From Rotaria sordida (Eukaryota; Rotifera; Eurotatoria; Philodinida; Philodinidae), in NCBI GenBank assembly GCA_905250125.1, contig CAJNOL010000172.1, forward strand, positions 154,481 through 218,480: 64,000 nucleotides of DNA, in the 5' to 3' direction. A program made the position numbers and the translations under genes. The notes beneath the pieces were generated by a model, which had not been told where the DNA came from, ran no database searches, and was given only the letters and a program-made list of their open reading frames with translations. Within the stretch, counting starts at the first letter, position 1. Every line of letters starts with the position of its first letter. Shown in pieces: positions 1 through 12,982 of the stretch.

Positions 1-87
1 GGTCCTCATCTTATGAATATTATGCTTAAGTAAGAATAAATATTTAATTCATTCAATTTTATTGTATGAATTTTTCTTTTCTTGTAG

Positions 88-1755
88 AGAACGAAAAGCT
101 TCACGTAATGGTGCATTAAAAACATTAGATTTTGCTATGACTGGTGTTGAAGGAAAAGATAATTGCCAAAAAATTGTTGATATACTTGGTTTACGTACGA
201 TGTTTCCATTATTTATGAAACCACCTAAAGGAAATAAGCGATCTGGTGAAACTCGAGCAGAAAATGAAGGTAAAAATATTTATTTTTGGAAACTTTTTTT
301 TTTTCATTTGAACGTTTTTTTTTTTTTTAGAACATGTTATATCATGTGTAGCTTCATTAGTAAGAAATTGCACTGGTTCAAATCGTCAACGTGTATTTAA
401 TAAATTTACTGAAAATGATCATGAAAAAGTAGATAAATAATTTTTTTTGTATGATTATATATATTTTTTTTTAATTAATTATATTATTTAAGGTTGATCG
501 TTTAATGGAATTACATTTTCAATATTATGAACGTGTACAAGCAGCTAATAATCGTATTGATAATGATGAAGATGATGATGAAGATGAAATTTATCTTCGA
601 CGATTAGATGCTGGATTATTTACTTTACAATTAATTGATTATATTATTACTGAAATAGCTTCATCAACAACAAGTATTCCATCAATACGACAACGTGTTT
701 TACAAATTCTTAATTTAAGAAATAGTTCAGTTGATACTATTAAAACTATTATACGCGGTAAGAAAATAATATATACAATGGCTACAAAACAAAAGGATCA
801 TACAGATTTCATTTCAATTTTTTTTCCCATAATGGTAATAAGAGTTTAAATAGTGATTTGAATAGAGGAAAGCGTCTAAACGTTTCTGACTACAACCATT
901 GGCATGTCAATAGGTTAAGGTACCTTTGTTGCATTCTACCGTGATCGTGGCGCTATATATTAAAAATCTCAACAATACGTCGCAGTACTTGACAATATAT
1001 ACTCTATTGGATAAAGGATATTTTTTTCTACAAATCTACATATATCGTGTTCTATAGTCGAACATCACCGAAAAACTTGAAGTCATTTTTGAGACAAAAT
1101 GAAATCGTCACAATATTCCCAAAATTCATGATCTTTAGAAGATCTGAAACCTGGTTTTTTAGTACTAAGAATCCTAAAATAAAAGTTGGTTTTTATTCCT
1201 TTTTTCCATTGGAAACGGCGAAAAGATCACTGTTTTTTTTTGGGTTTCTTTAAAATAGACACAGTTTAGTCTAAAAATGTCGTCGAAAGTCGTGAGACAT
1301 TAATTTCTTAGAGAATTCATTTGTTCGATCATCATATGTAATCAAAAAATACTTTTTTATTTCGAAGTTCTCAGTGCTGAAGAACTAGATTTTGAATTTT
1401 TTAGAGAGCCTAGATTGTAGAAATACTGTAAAGATTTCATTTTCTCATATCTTTATTGGAAACAAATTTCTTCATTCAAATCACTATTTGTATTCTTTAT
1501 GTCATTTATCATTCTGAAAAAAAATTGAAATTAAATCTGTATGATCAATTTTTGAAGTTAATATATACATACATTTAATTTGGTAAAAAGAAGGCAAATA
1601 TTTATTTATTAATTTTATTTTAAGAATATGCAAATAATTTGGGAAATACAAAGAAATCAACAAATGTTAATCATACATCAACAGATGGAACAAGCAATGG
1701 AAATAATGAAGATTCACATAAACAATATTTATTAGATTTACTTGAACGATTCTAA
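88..1755 (+). CDS. CTNNBL1: Beta-catenin-like protein 1, C-terminal part (5' end outside window)
   Basis: CTNNBL1 is a nuclear armadillo-repeat protein associated with the Prp19/CDC5L complex of the spliceosome. Four exons can be joined in phase: 88-269, 331-428, 493-757 and 1625-1755, with the stop at 1753-1755, giving about 225 codons. Family landmarks in order are NGALKTLDFAMTGVEGKDNC, VDILGLRTMFPLFMKPPK, a segment ending NKFTENDHEKVDRLMELHF, an acidic run, YLRRLDAGLFTLQLIDYI, IRQRVLQILNLRNSS, and a tail ending LLDLLERF. These follow the order and wording of the animal C-terminus, recalled from knowledge of the family. The acidic run (IDNDEDDDEDEIYLRR) is longer than usual. The last intron (758-1624) is much longer than the others because it holds an inverted-repeat element. 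The first visible exon begins at codon position 3, so upstream exons lie outside the window. Confidence 0.93.
796..1546. mobile_element. Non-autonomous inverted-repeat element in CTNNBL1 intron
   Basis: The outer arms 796-825 and 1517-1546 are inverted copies of 30 bases with one mismatch (gatcatacagattt at the outer edge). A second perfect 16-base pair lies inside, at 848-863 and 1474-1489 (aaatagtgatttgaat and its reverse complement). The middle has no transposase-like reading frame. This fits a MITE or foldback element inserted in the last CTNNBL1 intron. I see no clear target-site duplication, so the exact ends are uncertain. Confidence 0.75.
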
Positions 1756-2726
1756 AAATTTTGTTGTGTTTCTCTCTTTTTTTTTTCTTTGTCGATTCTT
1801 TTCTATATGATATTGTGATGTCAAACTATTCTCATATTAAATCTTTATATCTATTGTTAGAAGAATGAACAATAGAGATATTCTACGTATATATGTATGT
1901 CACAGGCAGAATTCATTTTGAATTAGATACAAAACTACAAAATAGTTTTTTCGTATTTAAAAATAAATTATAATTGTCATTTGTATTAAGAAAACAAGGT
2001 ACATATCTATTTTTTATCATTAGAAAAATGATTTATTTTTACTTAATGTTGGAGTTATGTCGCATTAATAATTTCTGTGACGACTTGGTGAAATGATTTT
2101 TGGAAAACATTTTCATGAACAACCGAAACTGTTTTTTTTTTGAATTTTTCAATATCTCCAGAAAGTAGCTATTATTTTAACAGAAATAATATGTGAATTT
2201 GAAAATAATTGAACGAAACTTAAAGACATAATATATTTATATTTTGCATATGATATATGAACTGCGTTAAATTCGAGTATCAATAGATACCAGAAAAAAC
2301 AAATACTCTTTAGAAGCGTGAACCTGACTATTCTGTTTTTTTGTTCGGGTAGGCGTTGACAAACTGTATGTATGTTTAATATAGTTGGAAACTCTATATC
2401 TTTCTAAACTTAGATAAATTTCAATTAAAGTTAAAATTAATTAAATAAAAATATATAAAATCAATTATTTATTCTTATGTTTTTCAATTTTTTTAAAAGC
2501 ATTTTCAAGTCTTTTTATAATTCTGTTTAATTTTGTCTAAGCCTCAATTCTGCCTAACACATATATTTCTCTTTTTACATTAGACGGCCGATATGATGCT
2601 GAAAGATAAACAATTGGATTATGTATTGTTTATATTTTCCTGTTCTCTGATTCGACGTATCTTGCCTTCCATATGATTTTTTTTTCTTCTCTTTTTCACT
2701 CACATTCGATTAACAATTTGATATCA
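1756..2726. other. CTNNBL1-RSK intergenic region
   Basis: AT-rich DNA between the CTNNBL1 stop and the first candidate RSK exon. It should contain the CTNNBL1 3' UTR and, if the upstream RSK exon is real, its promoter. A short inverted match (ggcagaatt near 1906 and its complement near 2549) hints at another small element, but it is too weak to call. No gene is seen. Confidence 0.5.
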
Positions 2727-5700
2727 ATGCAACAACAAGTCGTTTCGTTCACGACTCTTCATAATAATGATAATAAGATTGATTGTTTTAGTTATATTGT
2801 AAAACAATGTAATTTTTATATTGAAAATTTTGGTATTATAGTTAAAAGAGTACTATGCAAACCATGCCCATTATTATCAAAAGAAACAAAACGAAAGAAA
2901 AAGAAACAAGTAAATATTTTTTTTGAAAACTATACTTTTGTTTTAATCTAGTTCAAAAACAAAAACAAATAATAATCTCTCACTCATAATCATTTCCTCT
3001 TGTCAACTATTGACTATTTCAAATATATCATCTCTCCATTCATAAGTAAATAGATAAGATTAGATTGTTTTCTTTTTTATGTATATGGGCAAAATCATTT
3101 GTTAGCGACGTGACTTCGGAAAATTAAAATGTGTGTCTCGAGATAATAAGCTTTATTAGATCCGATTTTTATATGTTGCATGCACATTAAGTTACTCTAG
3201 ATACCCTACAAAATCAGTGCTATGAAGCTTTGTCTAGAGGAGTTACTGATAAAAAACTACCGTTAGCGACATAACACAAAAAAGGACATTAATTTCCACT
3301 TTCATGTATTTTAGTTTTTAAAAACTCTCAATTCATGTACAATTTTAGAAAACTAAATAGGATATTCTGTAGACGGCTCCTAAGACTATAAAGTCTATAT
3401 GCAAAATTTTTTCTGATCATGTCTAGATTTTTCGAAAAAATCGATTTATTTGTCGTCAGTGACGTGATACAGTGCGACTACACAATCGAGGTGGCGCTTT
3501 TGTTACTAATTGAAAGTTCAAAATTGACTTCAAACATTACAAATCATTACTCAGAGTCCCTAGATGACGATAAGACAAAAGTTTTCACTTCTTCAATTTT
3601 TAACGTCTCTAGAAAACCGGTTTTTCGGAAGAAACTTTTTAGAACCCAATCTTGCTGAAAATTTTACCATAGATGCAGCTTGTGCCCTAGACACTATCCT
3701 GAACTTTTCAGATTTTTTTCTCATTTAATTAGCGAGATATTTGCTCGTTACTTTTTAACTAATTAATTAATTCATTAGTTTTAATTAATAACCATGTGAA
3801 AGACTAAACATTTTCACATAAGCCTATGCCAAAAGAATTTATCCGAAAAATTCACTCTTATAGAGAATCAACGTCAAATGAAAAATGCAAATATCCTATT
3901 TCGCCTGATTTTGCCCATATGGCTTACATAAAGCTAAAATATATAGTTTTTCTTCTGCTTCATTGATCGAAAAACTATGATTAATTTTTTCAAGTGTGCA
4001 AAAAATTTTTAACATTAAAGAAAATTTTCTTGTCTTAATTATGCATAACACTCATATTACTTGCAAATATAACTCTAATATTGACATTTTGTAATGAAAA
4101 AATATGTTAGATTGATTGATGTTGAAAGATGTTTAATAAATAAAAATTATAAGTATAAAACATATCTATTTACAATTCTTATTATCAGTATGTACTAAAT
4201 TTATGTCGTGTATTTATATCATCAATAATTGTCTTCATATGATAATAACCAATGCTAATTTCTTAGGAAATTTACATGTTGTCATCACATTTCTTATCAT
4301 TTTTTTAAGTGTACTTGTAATAACGCATTCTATTATCTTTTATTATTTTAAATAATATGAAAAATCAAAAAAAAAAAAAGAAATATTTGTATGAATATGA
4401 TTGCATTCCATAAAAAACCAACAGCAGATGAAATACAAGGACAGCTGAAGTTTTCTATTCTCATATATTGAATTGTCAATCAATTTTTCTAAAATAGTTG
4501 ACATTGCGTGGGTCGATGTATATTCATTTGTAATGTAATTTATCTGCTCATTTTGTTTTGTATTATTAATCGATTACTTTAGTTGCCTGAATACATATTC
4601 GATAAAAGACAAGTACATTTTCTTTGTTGTTTTTATTTTTTCTTTGAGATTACGGAAATTGAAGGATGGATGCTATTAGAAATCACTTATTTTTTTTTGC
4701 TTTATTAAACGCATCTTATATGTCTTTTTTTTGCTTTTATAATAATTATTGGTTCATGTCTCAGGAGAAACATATTAATAATCTATCCTTGAAAATAGCT
4801 ATACTCAACTATTTTCTTCTCCGTAGAGTTGGTTATCAATATTATCACTCACTTTTCTTTTTATTCTACAGTCTTTCGATTCTTTTATCTCCATATGCTA
4901 CATACATGCCTATCACGCCTACGCAACAACTACCATCAGTCGTCGTTAGTGATTATAATATTTTTTTTTTCCTTGCTTTCCTCTATGAATTTCTTTTTTT
5001 CTTTCTTACCCTGTAAAAATGTCACTCAGTATTCTGTTTTTTTTTTCTGATTTTTTTCTCATTCTTCTGTGCGTTTAATAGAGTGACAGCAAATCTAGAT
5101 ACTGAGTAGCAGAAGGGTACAATTTTTTTTTTTNNNNNNNNNNAAAATATCTATCAAAAATACGTGTCGCGTTAATTTTGTCCTTGGTAGTTTATATAGA
5201 GTCATTTGATTGATCCATTGACCGTACAATGAAGAAAAGGAATTGAAGGACATATTAAGTCTTTTTATCCTTTTTTCCTTTGACCACATTATTGAATTAG
5301 CAAAAGCGACGTCAATCCCATATTATTGTGGTAATAGAAAAAAAAAGAAAAGAGTGAATCGATGAAAATTAATGTCAAAAAAATACATGCGCTTTTTTCT
5401 TGATACATCTTTTTAAATAAACATCTATCTTCTTTTGAGTCATTCTATAATTTCTGACGACATTTAATTCATAATAAATACTATTTCAACTTTTCATGAA
5501 TTGTGAAGTTTATTGTATATATATATATTAACTTTGTTTTTGATTGTCTAATAATGACTTCATAGGATCTCTATTGAATGTAGATGGAGAATATTTCGTT
5601 TCGAAAAATTTGAATTTTTTCAAAATTATCAATTTTATAGACTTGACAAAAACAAAAAAATATTTTTTTCATCGATTAATAGTTCATGAAGTTCACTACC

Positions 5701-8700
5701 AAGAATTTTCTTATCATTTTCAAATCCCATGTTTCCTTTATTTTCTGCAATCGTTCTATAAATGATCATTGTAGTGACTAATAGAGAGTAAAGAGTTAAA
5801 AATATTTTACCTATGAATTATATTCATTAGAAATGATGTTTGAAAATAGCGGAAAGATAAACAAAAAAACATATCGTTGATTTCCCATGATAAAGTTACT
5901 CAATTGGTTTTTTTTCTTTGCTTCCTCTTGATTTAATTTGAAACTATTGTTTTCTACTAGAATAAATATCATATTATTTCAAAAAATCAAAATTCAAATT
6001 TTCTTCCGGTAGATTTCTGATGGTTTCACTAATTATCTATCAATGTCAATACGACCGTTTCGAGTTAGTTTTTCTTCTTTTATGAGAATAACAAAACAAT
6101 AATTGAACAAATATCGGAAATCATTATTCTTCACTTTCTTTTTTTTTTCAAAAGCTAGATTGCATTAGCAATACAATTCAATTTTGCTTTTCTTCTTCAA
6201 TTCATATTAACAATTTATCAAATCAGGAAATTTACATACTTTATCACAGGCTTTTATTTCCGTTAATAGAAAAAAAAAAAAAAAAAAGAATTGATGATAT
6301 GTTTAATCAACTAATCATTTGTATGTTTTTATTAATTTATATATATATATATATATACATGTTTTCGATATAGTTATTCATGAATACAAACTAATAACAA
6401 CATTTAATTATGTTTTTCTTTTTTGTTTTTTTTTAGTATAAAACTAATCTGGATAGGAATGGTCCTTCTTCAAATATTACTAGAGCAACAACAAATGATG
6501 CAAACAATAGTAATATGTTAGCTGATGACGATCTGCCTGAAATTGTTTCTATTGTGAGTAATAAATCATATTCGAATATTTTATTTTATTTTACTTAAGT
6601 CTTTTCTTTTGTATAAATTCTTTATATGCAATCATCTATGATTGTAGAAATCTACAACTAGTAGTAGTTATGAAATGGTAAATTTGAATTAAAAAGAAAA
6701 ATACTAATTGATTTTAATTATAGTTTTTGTTTTCTAATATTACTATTAATGCTTGGGTGTCTTTTTTTTTCTTATTTGGTGATTTATATTCTATGAATGT
6801 AAATTACGAAAGAAAAGGAAATTTTTTGAGTACTTTCCAGAATATTCTTGTTCAATCTATAAATGATTCATTTGTAATTAAGCAACGAAATTATTAATCA
6901 CATGCAATGTTGACTTATATTGAGTAGAAAGAAAAGAATTATTGATATTTCACCTCTTGACAAAGAGGTCGATAAATATTCGAGTAAACGTGGAAAAAAA
7001 GAAAAAAAAAAAGACAACAAATGATTGTTTTTGCTTATCATGGGCAGAAACATGACGTCATTTAGCTGACGTCGTTAGGAGCATGCGCCAACATTCTCGT
7101 ATTCTATGACGACAATAGTGCAATCATCGTTGATTCGTTCCTCAATGCGTTGGCTGTTTTTCTACGACTAGTGCCTATGGTAAAAGAACTGCAAAACATT
7201 CTTTTTTTTCTTTCTTCCTACATCTAAAGACTATTCTCCCACTCATTTTCTTTTTTTTCTCTCTATTACCCGTCTTTTTTTCCGTACTTTTTACTGTCTC
7301 GTTCTTTCTTATTGTGTATCATGTCATTAGTTCGCGTTGACCACAGTTAAAGGTTATATTATGATTTGTATCCTACTTTTCGACAATAGATAATAATAAT
7401 CATTCGTTGATTTATGAAAGATACTCGACTAAACGATAAAGTAGCTATGGATTTTTTGGAACTTCCTCGTCACGTCGAACATCATAAGTTTTATTTAAGT
7501 TCATGTGAGTCAAGCGCTGGAATTGACACACATGATTCAAATATATCATCAAGACATTCATCTTTATCATCCAATTCATCATCAAATATTGTTTTACCTA
7601 CACGAACATCATCATCTATTCATACAAATATTTTTTTAAATATTCTTAAACGTTTACACTGTTTAACATTACGTCGTAAAAAAAATGGTCGATATCGGTC
7701 ACTTTCATCATCACTACATCTTTTCTTTAAAAAAAATCAACAATCATCAAATAATATAGATCAATCAACCATTGAATTTTATAAATCACCATCTAGTCCA
7801 CAAATTTCACCCATACAAACAGATATTATAAATGTTAATTTATCAAACAAACTTAATCAAAGTTGCCAACAATTATATCATACCGGTGCAAAACAAAATA
7901 AAATTTTAAATAGTAAAAATAATAAATTTCAAATAGAAAAATCATTGATTCAAAACATTAGACATTCTGATAAGACAGTTAGTGAAGATAATAATACAAA
8001 TACATTAAGTTCAGTTGATTTAGCTCTAACACCACAATTATGTATACCTGCCTTAATAAAAGAATCAAATTTATCAGTTACACCTGTTCAACACATAACA
8101 ACTTTCGATTTAAAATCTGTAAGTGATTTTTTTCTTTGCATGTGTTTTTTTTTTTGTTGCATCCTCCGAGTTGAGAAATCACGTATGATTCTTTCTTCTT
8201 TTTGTTTCTCTCTATTACTAATATCGAAACATCTATTGTCTAGACATACACAACATATCTTGATTAATATAGTGTTCATTATTATTTTCCATAGTGAGAT
8301 CTTTTCCTATGGTTAAAATCATAAAATAATTCCATTACATCATATCGATGATTGTATCAACGATTATTTTTCATTTTTTTCTTTGCCCACATAGGTTTCT
8401 CTCTCTCTCTCTCTCTCCTCTTTATTCATGCAAACCTAACGATTATTAATCTTTTATGTGATGAAAAATATTATTGTTGATAGGAGAAAAAAAAAAGTGG
8501 GACTTTTTTTGTTTTTCTTTCTGAAAAAAAAACAAGACGGAAGAAAAAAGAAATCGACTTATGTTTCGATTAATTCGTCTAATATAAGTTCTGTTTTATT
8601 TGATTTGGGGTACATTTTTTTCAGAAAATGATAAGATGAAAGCTGCTTTTTTTTCCATTTATCTGTGAATACGGTTGTTATTTAATTCGTCATCATTTAC

Positions 8701-11700
8701 ACCCACTGTAACATGTGTTTTTCGATTTCTGTATATATATATATTTATATATTTATATATGATAAAACTTATTGGCTTTCGCTTGTATCGATGATTAGAT
8801 TGAGAAGAAAAAAAAAACCAAAAAATAGCATATGTTGATATTGCAAGATAGTGTATCCTTTGTTGTCTTTGGATATATATAATCTTTTGACCGAGTACAG
8901 GTAAATCATGATAATAATAAAAGCAAAAAAAAAAAAAAAGAAAAACAAGATGAACTAAATTGCCCCATCTAATTATAAGCACTTTTATTGACATACATCT
9001 GAAAAATACTCGTTTATATTCTACCGTTTCCTTCGTGACGTTCTTTCGTTCTCTTTTCTGTTTCTGTTGTTTCTAGTAATTGTAGATGGCAACCAGTGGC
9101 GACCTTGCGTTGCTAGTAGGATTGTTATGATGTTGTGCTGTTATTTCACCTTGGAAATATGTCCAAATGTGCATGTATATTTATTGTAAAACAAAACACA
9201 TATATAGCAACAAAAATTGCTAAGTGAAATGTAAACATAAACAAGAAATCATCTAATAGTATTTGGTAATAGTCAGTCAGCTGACTGTCACAATTATATT
9301 TTTGTTCGTAATAATTTATATGAATAATAATAGCCTTGAAACGTGACGAGACACATCGACAAATATACAAAGCAACAATGTAACAGATTAACATAACGGA
9401 TAAAAAGAACTTTTTTTTTTTGTATATTTGAATTCGGGTCATATTGTTTTATATTATTGACACGAGTGAAAGTTAAAAAAACTGCGCTAGATTTGACCTT
9501 GCTGTTTTAGTCAGCTCTCTATGATTGACATTGTCGTGATCGAAATCCTATCGTGACGTTGATGAGCGATTAGACAGACAAAGACGAAGACGAGAGGCGT
9601 ATGATAAAGAAAAAAAAAAAGAATAGAAGAAATGATGAAAAAAAGGAAAGGAAAAAAAAGAAAGGATATTCAGCTTTTTGATTTTTTTTTTCGTCAGTTT
9701 ATAATATACAAAAGCGATAAAGAACAACTTTCGTTTTCAATACTCGCACTTTAAGATGGTTTGACAGTGAGCATATATATGCAACAAAAGATGCACTTAA
9801 AGACGCAGGTATAATGCAATATGCTCCCCCTCTTTTTTTTTGTTTATTAAACAGATTGATTAGATGGTCAAAGTCTAAACTATAAATAGCTTTTCATATT
9901 ATTATCTTGTCAACATTTCTTTCTGAAAATTTACATATAATATATATATCTATATATATACTAAGTAATCTTATATATTTAATAATCTTGATTCTTAAGA
10001 CCTATTTTATTTAAATAAAAGGAATTAAGTAAAAGAAAACAACGATCACTTAAAGACGGTTCTTCCTTTTTTTTGTATTGGATTTATTATATTGAAAATA
10101 GTAATTTTAAACAATTATTAAAATATCATATATGCTTACAAAAAAAATATATCTAACTATCCTTGACTAATATATATATATATATATACATTTATTCTTA
10201 AAAAAAAACAACACTTTGTTTTTTTATTATATTTAGGATGAAACTAATAGTGCTGAGAGTGAAATTGAAATTACTAATATTACAAAAGAAGGATGTGATC
10301 GAGCAGAATCATCACAATTTGAACTTTTACAAACACTTGGCGCTGGTTCATTTGGAAAAGTATAACTTACTTACTTTTTTTTTCTATTCGTATATATCAA
10401 ACTAACAAATAATATTATTTTTCTTTTCTAGGTTTTCCTTGTACGTAAAATTGTTGGTCCGGATGCCGGTACACTTTATGCTATGAAAGTATTGACAAAA
10501 GCAAGTCTTAAAGGTTAGTATTATTTGTAATAATGAAATAATTGTATGTATTGTTTGTATTATAAACAATAGTTCGTGATCGTCAACGAACAAAAATGGA
10601 ACGAGATATCCTTGCACAAATTTCACATCCATTTGTAGTCAAACTTCATTATGCTTTTCAAACTGAAGGCAAAGTTTATTTAGTCCTTGATTTTTTACGT
10701 GGTGGAGATCTATTTACACGTTTATCAAAAGAAGGTACATATATATATAATTCTTCTTTTTGTTTTTTTTTGTTTCAATTTATTTAATCTAATTAACAAG
10801 AAAAATTTCTTTTAATTTAGTTATGTTTACTGAACGAGATGTACAATTTTATTTAGCTGAATTAGCTTTGGCACTTGATCATTTACACTCACTTGGTATT
10901 GTTTATCGTGATTTAAAACCAGAAAATATTCTTCTTGACACTGATGGTCATATTGCATTGACTGATTTTGGTTTATCAAAAGAATCAGTTCCAACACAAG
11001 ATTCAAAAACATTTTCATTTTGTGGTACTGTTGAATATATGTCACCTGAAGTTGTTTCACGTAAAGGACATTCACATGTTGCTGATTGGTGGTCATATGG
11101 TGTACTTGCATTTGAAATGATAACAGGACATTTACCATTTCATGGTACAAATCGTAAAGAAACAATGAATATGATATTAAAAGCTAAATTAGCTATGCCA
11201 ACATATCCATCATTAGAAGCACAAAGTTTATTACGAATGTTATTTAAACGTAATCCAGCTAATCGATTAGGTGCTGGACCAGATGGTTTTCGTAATATAC
11301 AAAATCATCCATTTTTTGAATCAATTGATTGGGATAAATTATATAAAAAACAAATTGAACCACCATTTATACCACCTATTCATTCCGATTTTGCTCATTA
11401 TTTTGACAAAGAATTTACATGTAAAACACCAACAGGTAGAAAATTTGATGTTTTTGTTTATTCCCGTTTATTTATTTTATTTTCGATTTTAATTCCTCTA
11501 TAGATTCACCCGGTATTCCGCCAAGTGCTGAAGCTCATGAATCATTCCATGGTTTTAGTTATATTGCACCTGAATTAATAGATGCTCGTCAAAATGATTC
11601 AACATATTCAAATGATGTTGAAAGACGTTTAAGATCAATAATTGGTGTTAAATTAACACCATTTAAAGATGAATATGAATTAAAAGAAGCTTTAAGCCAT

Positions 11701-12982
11701 GGTAAAACATCAACATGTTATCGTTGTATACATCGACCAACACGTGAAGAATATGCTGTTAAAATAATCAAAGATCCAAGTATAAATGATCCATCTGATG
11801 AAATTGAATTATTATTTCGTTATAATCAATTAACACATATTATTCGAGTAAGTGATAAATAGAAAAAAAAAGAAAAGAAGAAAATAATTTGTTTCATTAA
11901 ATATTTAGATACGTGATGCATTTTTTAATACACCTACAGTTTATATTGTAACAGAATTAATGCGTGGTGGTGAATTATTTGATAAAATTCGTCAAGAAAA
12001 ATCTTTATCCGAACGTGAAAGTGCAAAAATAATGTTTGTTATTACAAAAACTGTTGAACAATTACACCGAAATTCAATTGGTAAGATTTTTTTTTTGTTT
12101 TTTCTTAGTATATAAATTAGAAAAAAAAATTTTTTTTTTCATCTTTGTTTAGTACATCGTGATCTTCAACCTCGTAATATAATGTATGTTGATACAGATC
12201 GTCAACCATCCTCATTACGTATAGTTGATTTGGGTTTTGCTAAACAACAACGTGCAGAAAATGGTTTATTAATGACACCATGTTTTACCAAAGAATATGC
12301 TGCACCAGAAGTTTTATCCAGAAAAAAATATGATGAATCTTGTGATATATGTATGTTATTTAATTTTAATGAAATTTTTTGATTTATCTCTAAATAATAT
12401 AAAATCTAGGGAGTCTTGGAATACTACTATATACTCTATTAGCTGGTAATACACCATTTGCATTTGATCGAAATGATTCACATGAACTTATTCTCGCACG
12501 AACGGCTAATAAATTATCATTCGCTGGACCAACTTGGGAGCGTGTGACAGATGATGCAAAAGTACATTTACTTGTTTTTTGTTTTTTTATTGAAAAGAAG
12601 AAAAAATGATTTATTTCAGAGGTTAGTAAGTGCAATGCTTGATATCGATCCAAAGAAAAGACCAACAGCATCAGAACTTTGTAAACATCCATGGTTTAGT
12701 AATATTGATAGTCTTCCGAACGCAAAATTGAGTAATATTCAAGATCATAATCTCGTTCGAGTAAGTTAATGTCTTGTCTGTGTGTTTTTTTTTGTCTTTA
12801 AAGAAGAAAACGAAACTGATCGTTGTTTTTTTTATTTTCAGCACAATCTCGATGCTACATTTAATGCTATCAATACAAACCCAAATAAAAATTTAAAACT
12901 AGGCCCAATTGGTGATTCAAATTTATTTAAACGACGTAATGAACGAACTGCTCATCAACAACAAACTGAAAAAGTGAAATAA
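2727..12982 (+). CDS. RPS6KA: Ribosomal S6 kinase (p90 RSK), two kinase domains
   Basis: RSK is the ERK-activated kinase of the MAPK pathway. The C-terminal CaMK-type domain normally activates the N-terminal AGC-type domain, which phosphorylates substrates. Core exons, all in phase: 10237-10359, 10432-10513, 10573-10734, 10821-11435, 11504-11847, 11909-12080, 12153-12350, 12410-12561, 12620-12760, 12842-12982, encoding 709 residues. Possible 5' exons, also in phase, are 2727-2909, 6437-6553 and a 30-base exon 6648-6677, giving about 819 residues against about 740 in vertebrates. The N-terminal domain is complete: [41 protein letters not shown]. The linker keeps [12 protein letters not shown] and the hydrophobic motif FHGFSY. 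The C-terminal domain keeps YAVKII and the LMTPCFT activation site, but its catalytic loop reads HRDLQPRN, its DFG reads DLG and its glycine loop is eroded. The core is secure; the 5' exons at 2.7-6.7 kb are inferred from splice sites and phase only. Confidence 0.9.
3083..3920. mobile_element. Inverted-terminus non-autonomous element upstream of RSK core
   Basis: A perfect 15-base inverted pair (atatgggcaaaatca at 3083-3097, complement at 3906-3920) bounds an 838-base stretch with no convincing coding frame. The interior carries related phrases gttagcgacgtgac (about 3102) and gttagcgacataac (about 3262). This looks like a non-autonomous DNA element within the presumed first RSK intron. The 15-base termini are perfect but short, and no target duplication is clear. 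Confidence 0.5.
5134..5143. other. Assembly gap (10 N)
   Basis: Ten unknown bases follow a T run and precede an A-rich run. The true length is unknown. It lies in the presumed RSK 5' intron and interrupts no exon that I can support. Confidence 0.99.
7053..7074. promoter_or_regulatory. Paired CRE-like sites before alternative RSK exon
   Basis: A full palindromic cAMP-response element, tgacgtca (7053-7060), is followed six bases later by tgacgtcg (7067-7074). They lie about 340 bases upstream of the ATG at 7414, which follows an in-frame stop and so looks like a true first-exon start. Binding by CREB/ATF factors is known for this motif; its use here is inference. CREB is itself an RSK substrate in animals, so feedback is conceivable. 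Confidence 0.45.
7414..8118 (+). CDS. RPS6KA: Alternative long first coding exon of RSK
   Basis: An open frame starts at ATG 7414 with an in-frame TGA two codons upstream (TGA, TTT, ATG). It encodes 235 residues up to a GTAAGT donor at 8119, ending in phase 0 (FDLKS). The next RSK core exon at 10237 also begins in phase 0, so the join gives a protein of about 944 residues. The segment is rich in Ser and Asn ([13 protein letters not shown]), has a basic stretch ([17 protein letters not shown]) and no recognised domain; it is probably disordered. Vertebrate RSKs have a short N-terminal tail carrying no such extension. It could instead be a separate small gene, but splice phase, orientation and spacing favour an alternative RSK start. 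Confidence 0.6.
8119..10236 (+). other. Long RSK intron, no other gene seen
   Basis: This 2.1-kb intron separates the alternative first exon from the kinase core. It contains simple AT runs (for example around 8735-8765 and 9935-9960), a CT run near 8400-8418 and many homopolymer tracts. Frames on either strand are low-complexity and have no family resemblance. Confidence 0.6.

Noticed and set aside
4666-5050. Overlapping plus-strand frames rich in Phe, Leu and Tyr
   Set aside because: They come from T-rich DNA, have no recognised motif and lie in the presumed RSK 5' intron; the codon pattern is unlike that of real genes here.
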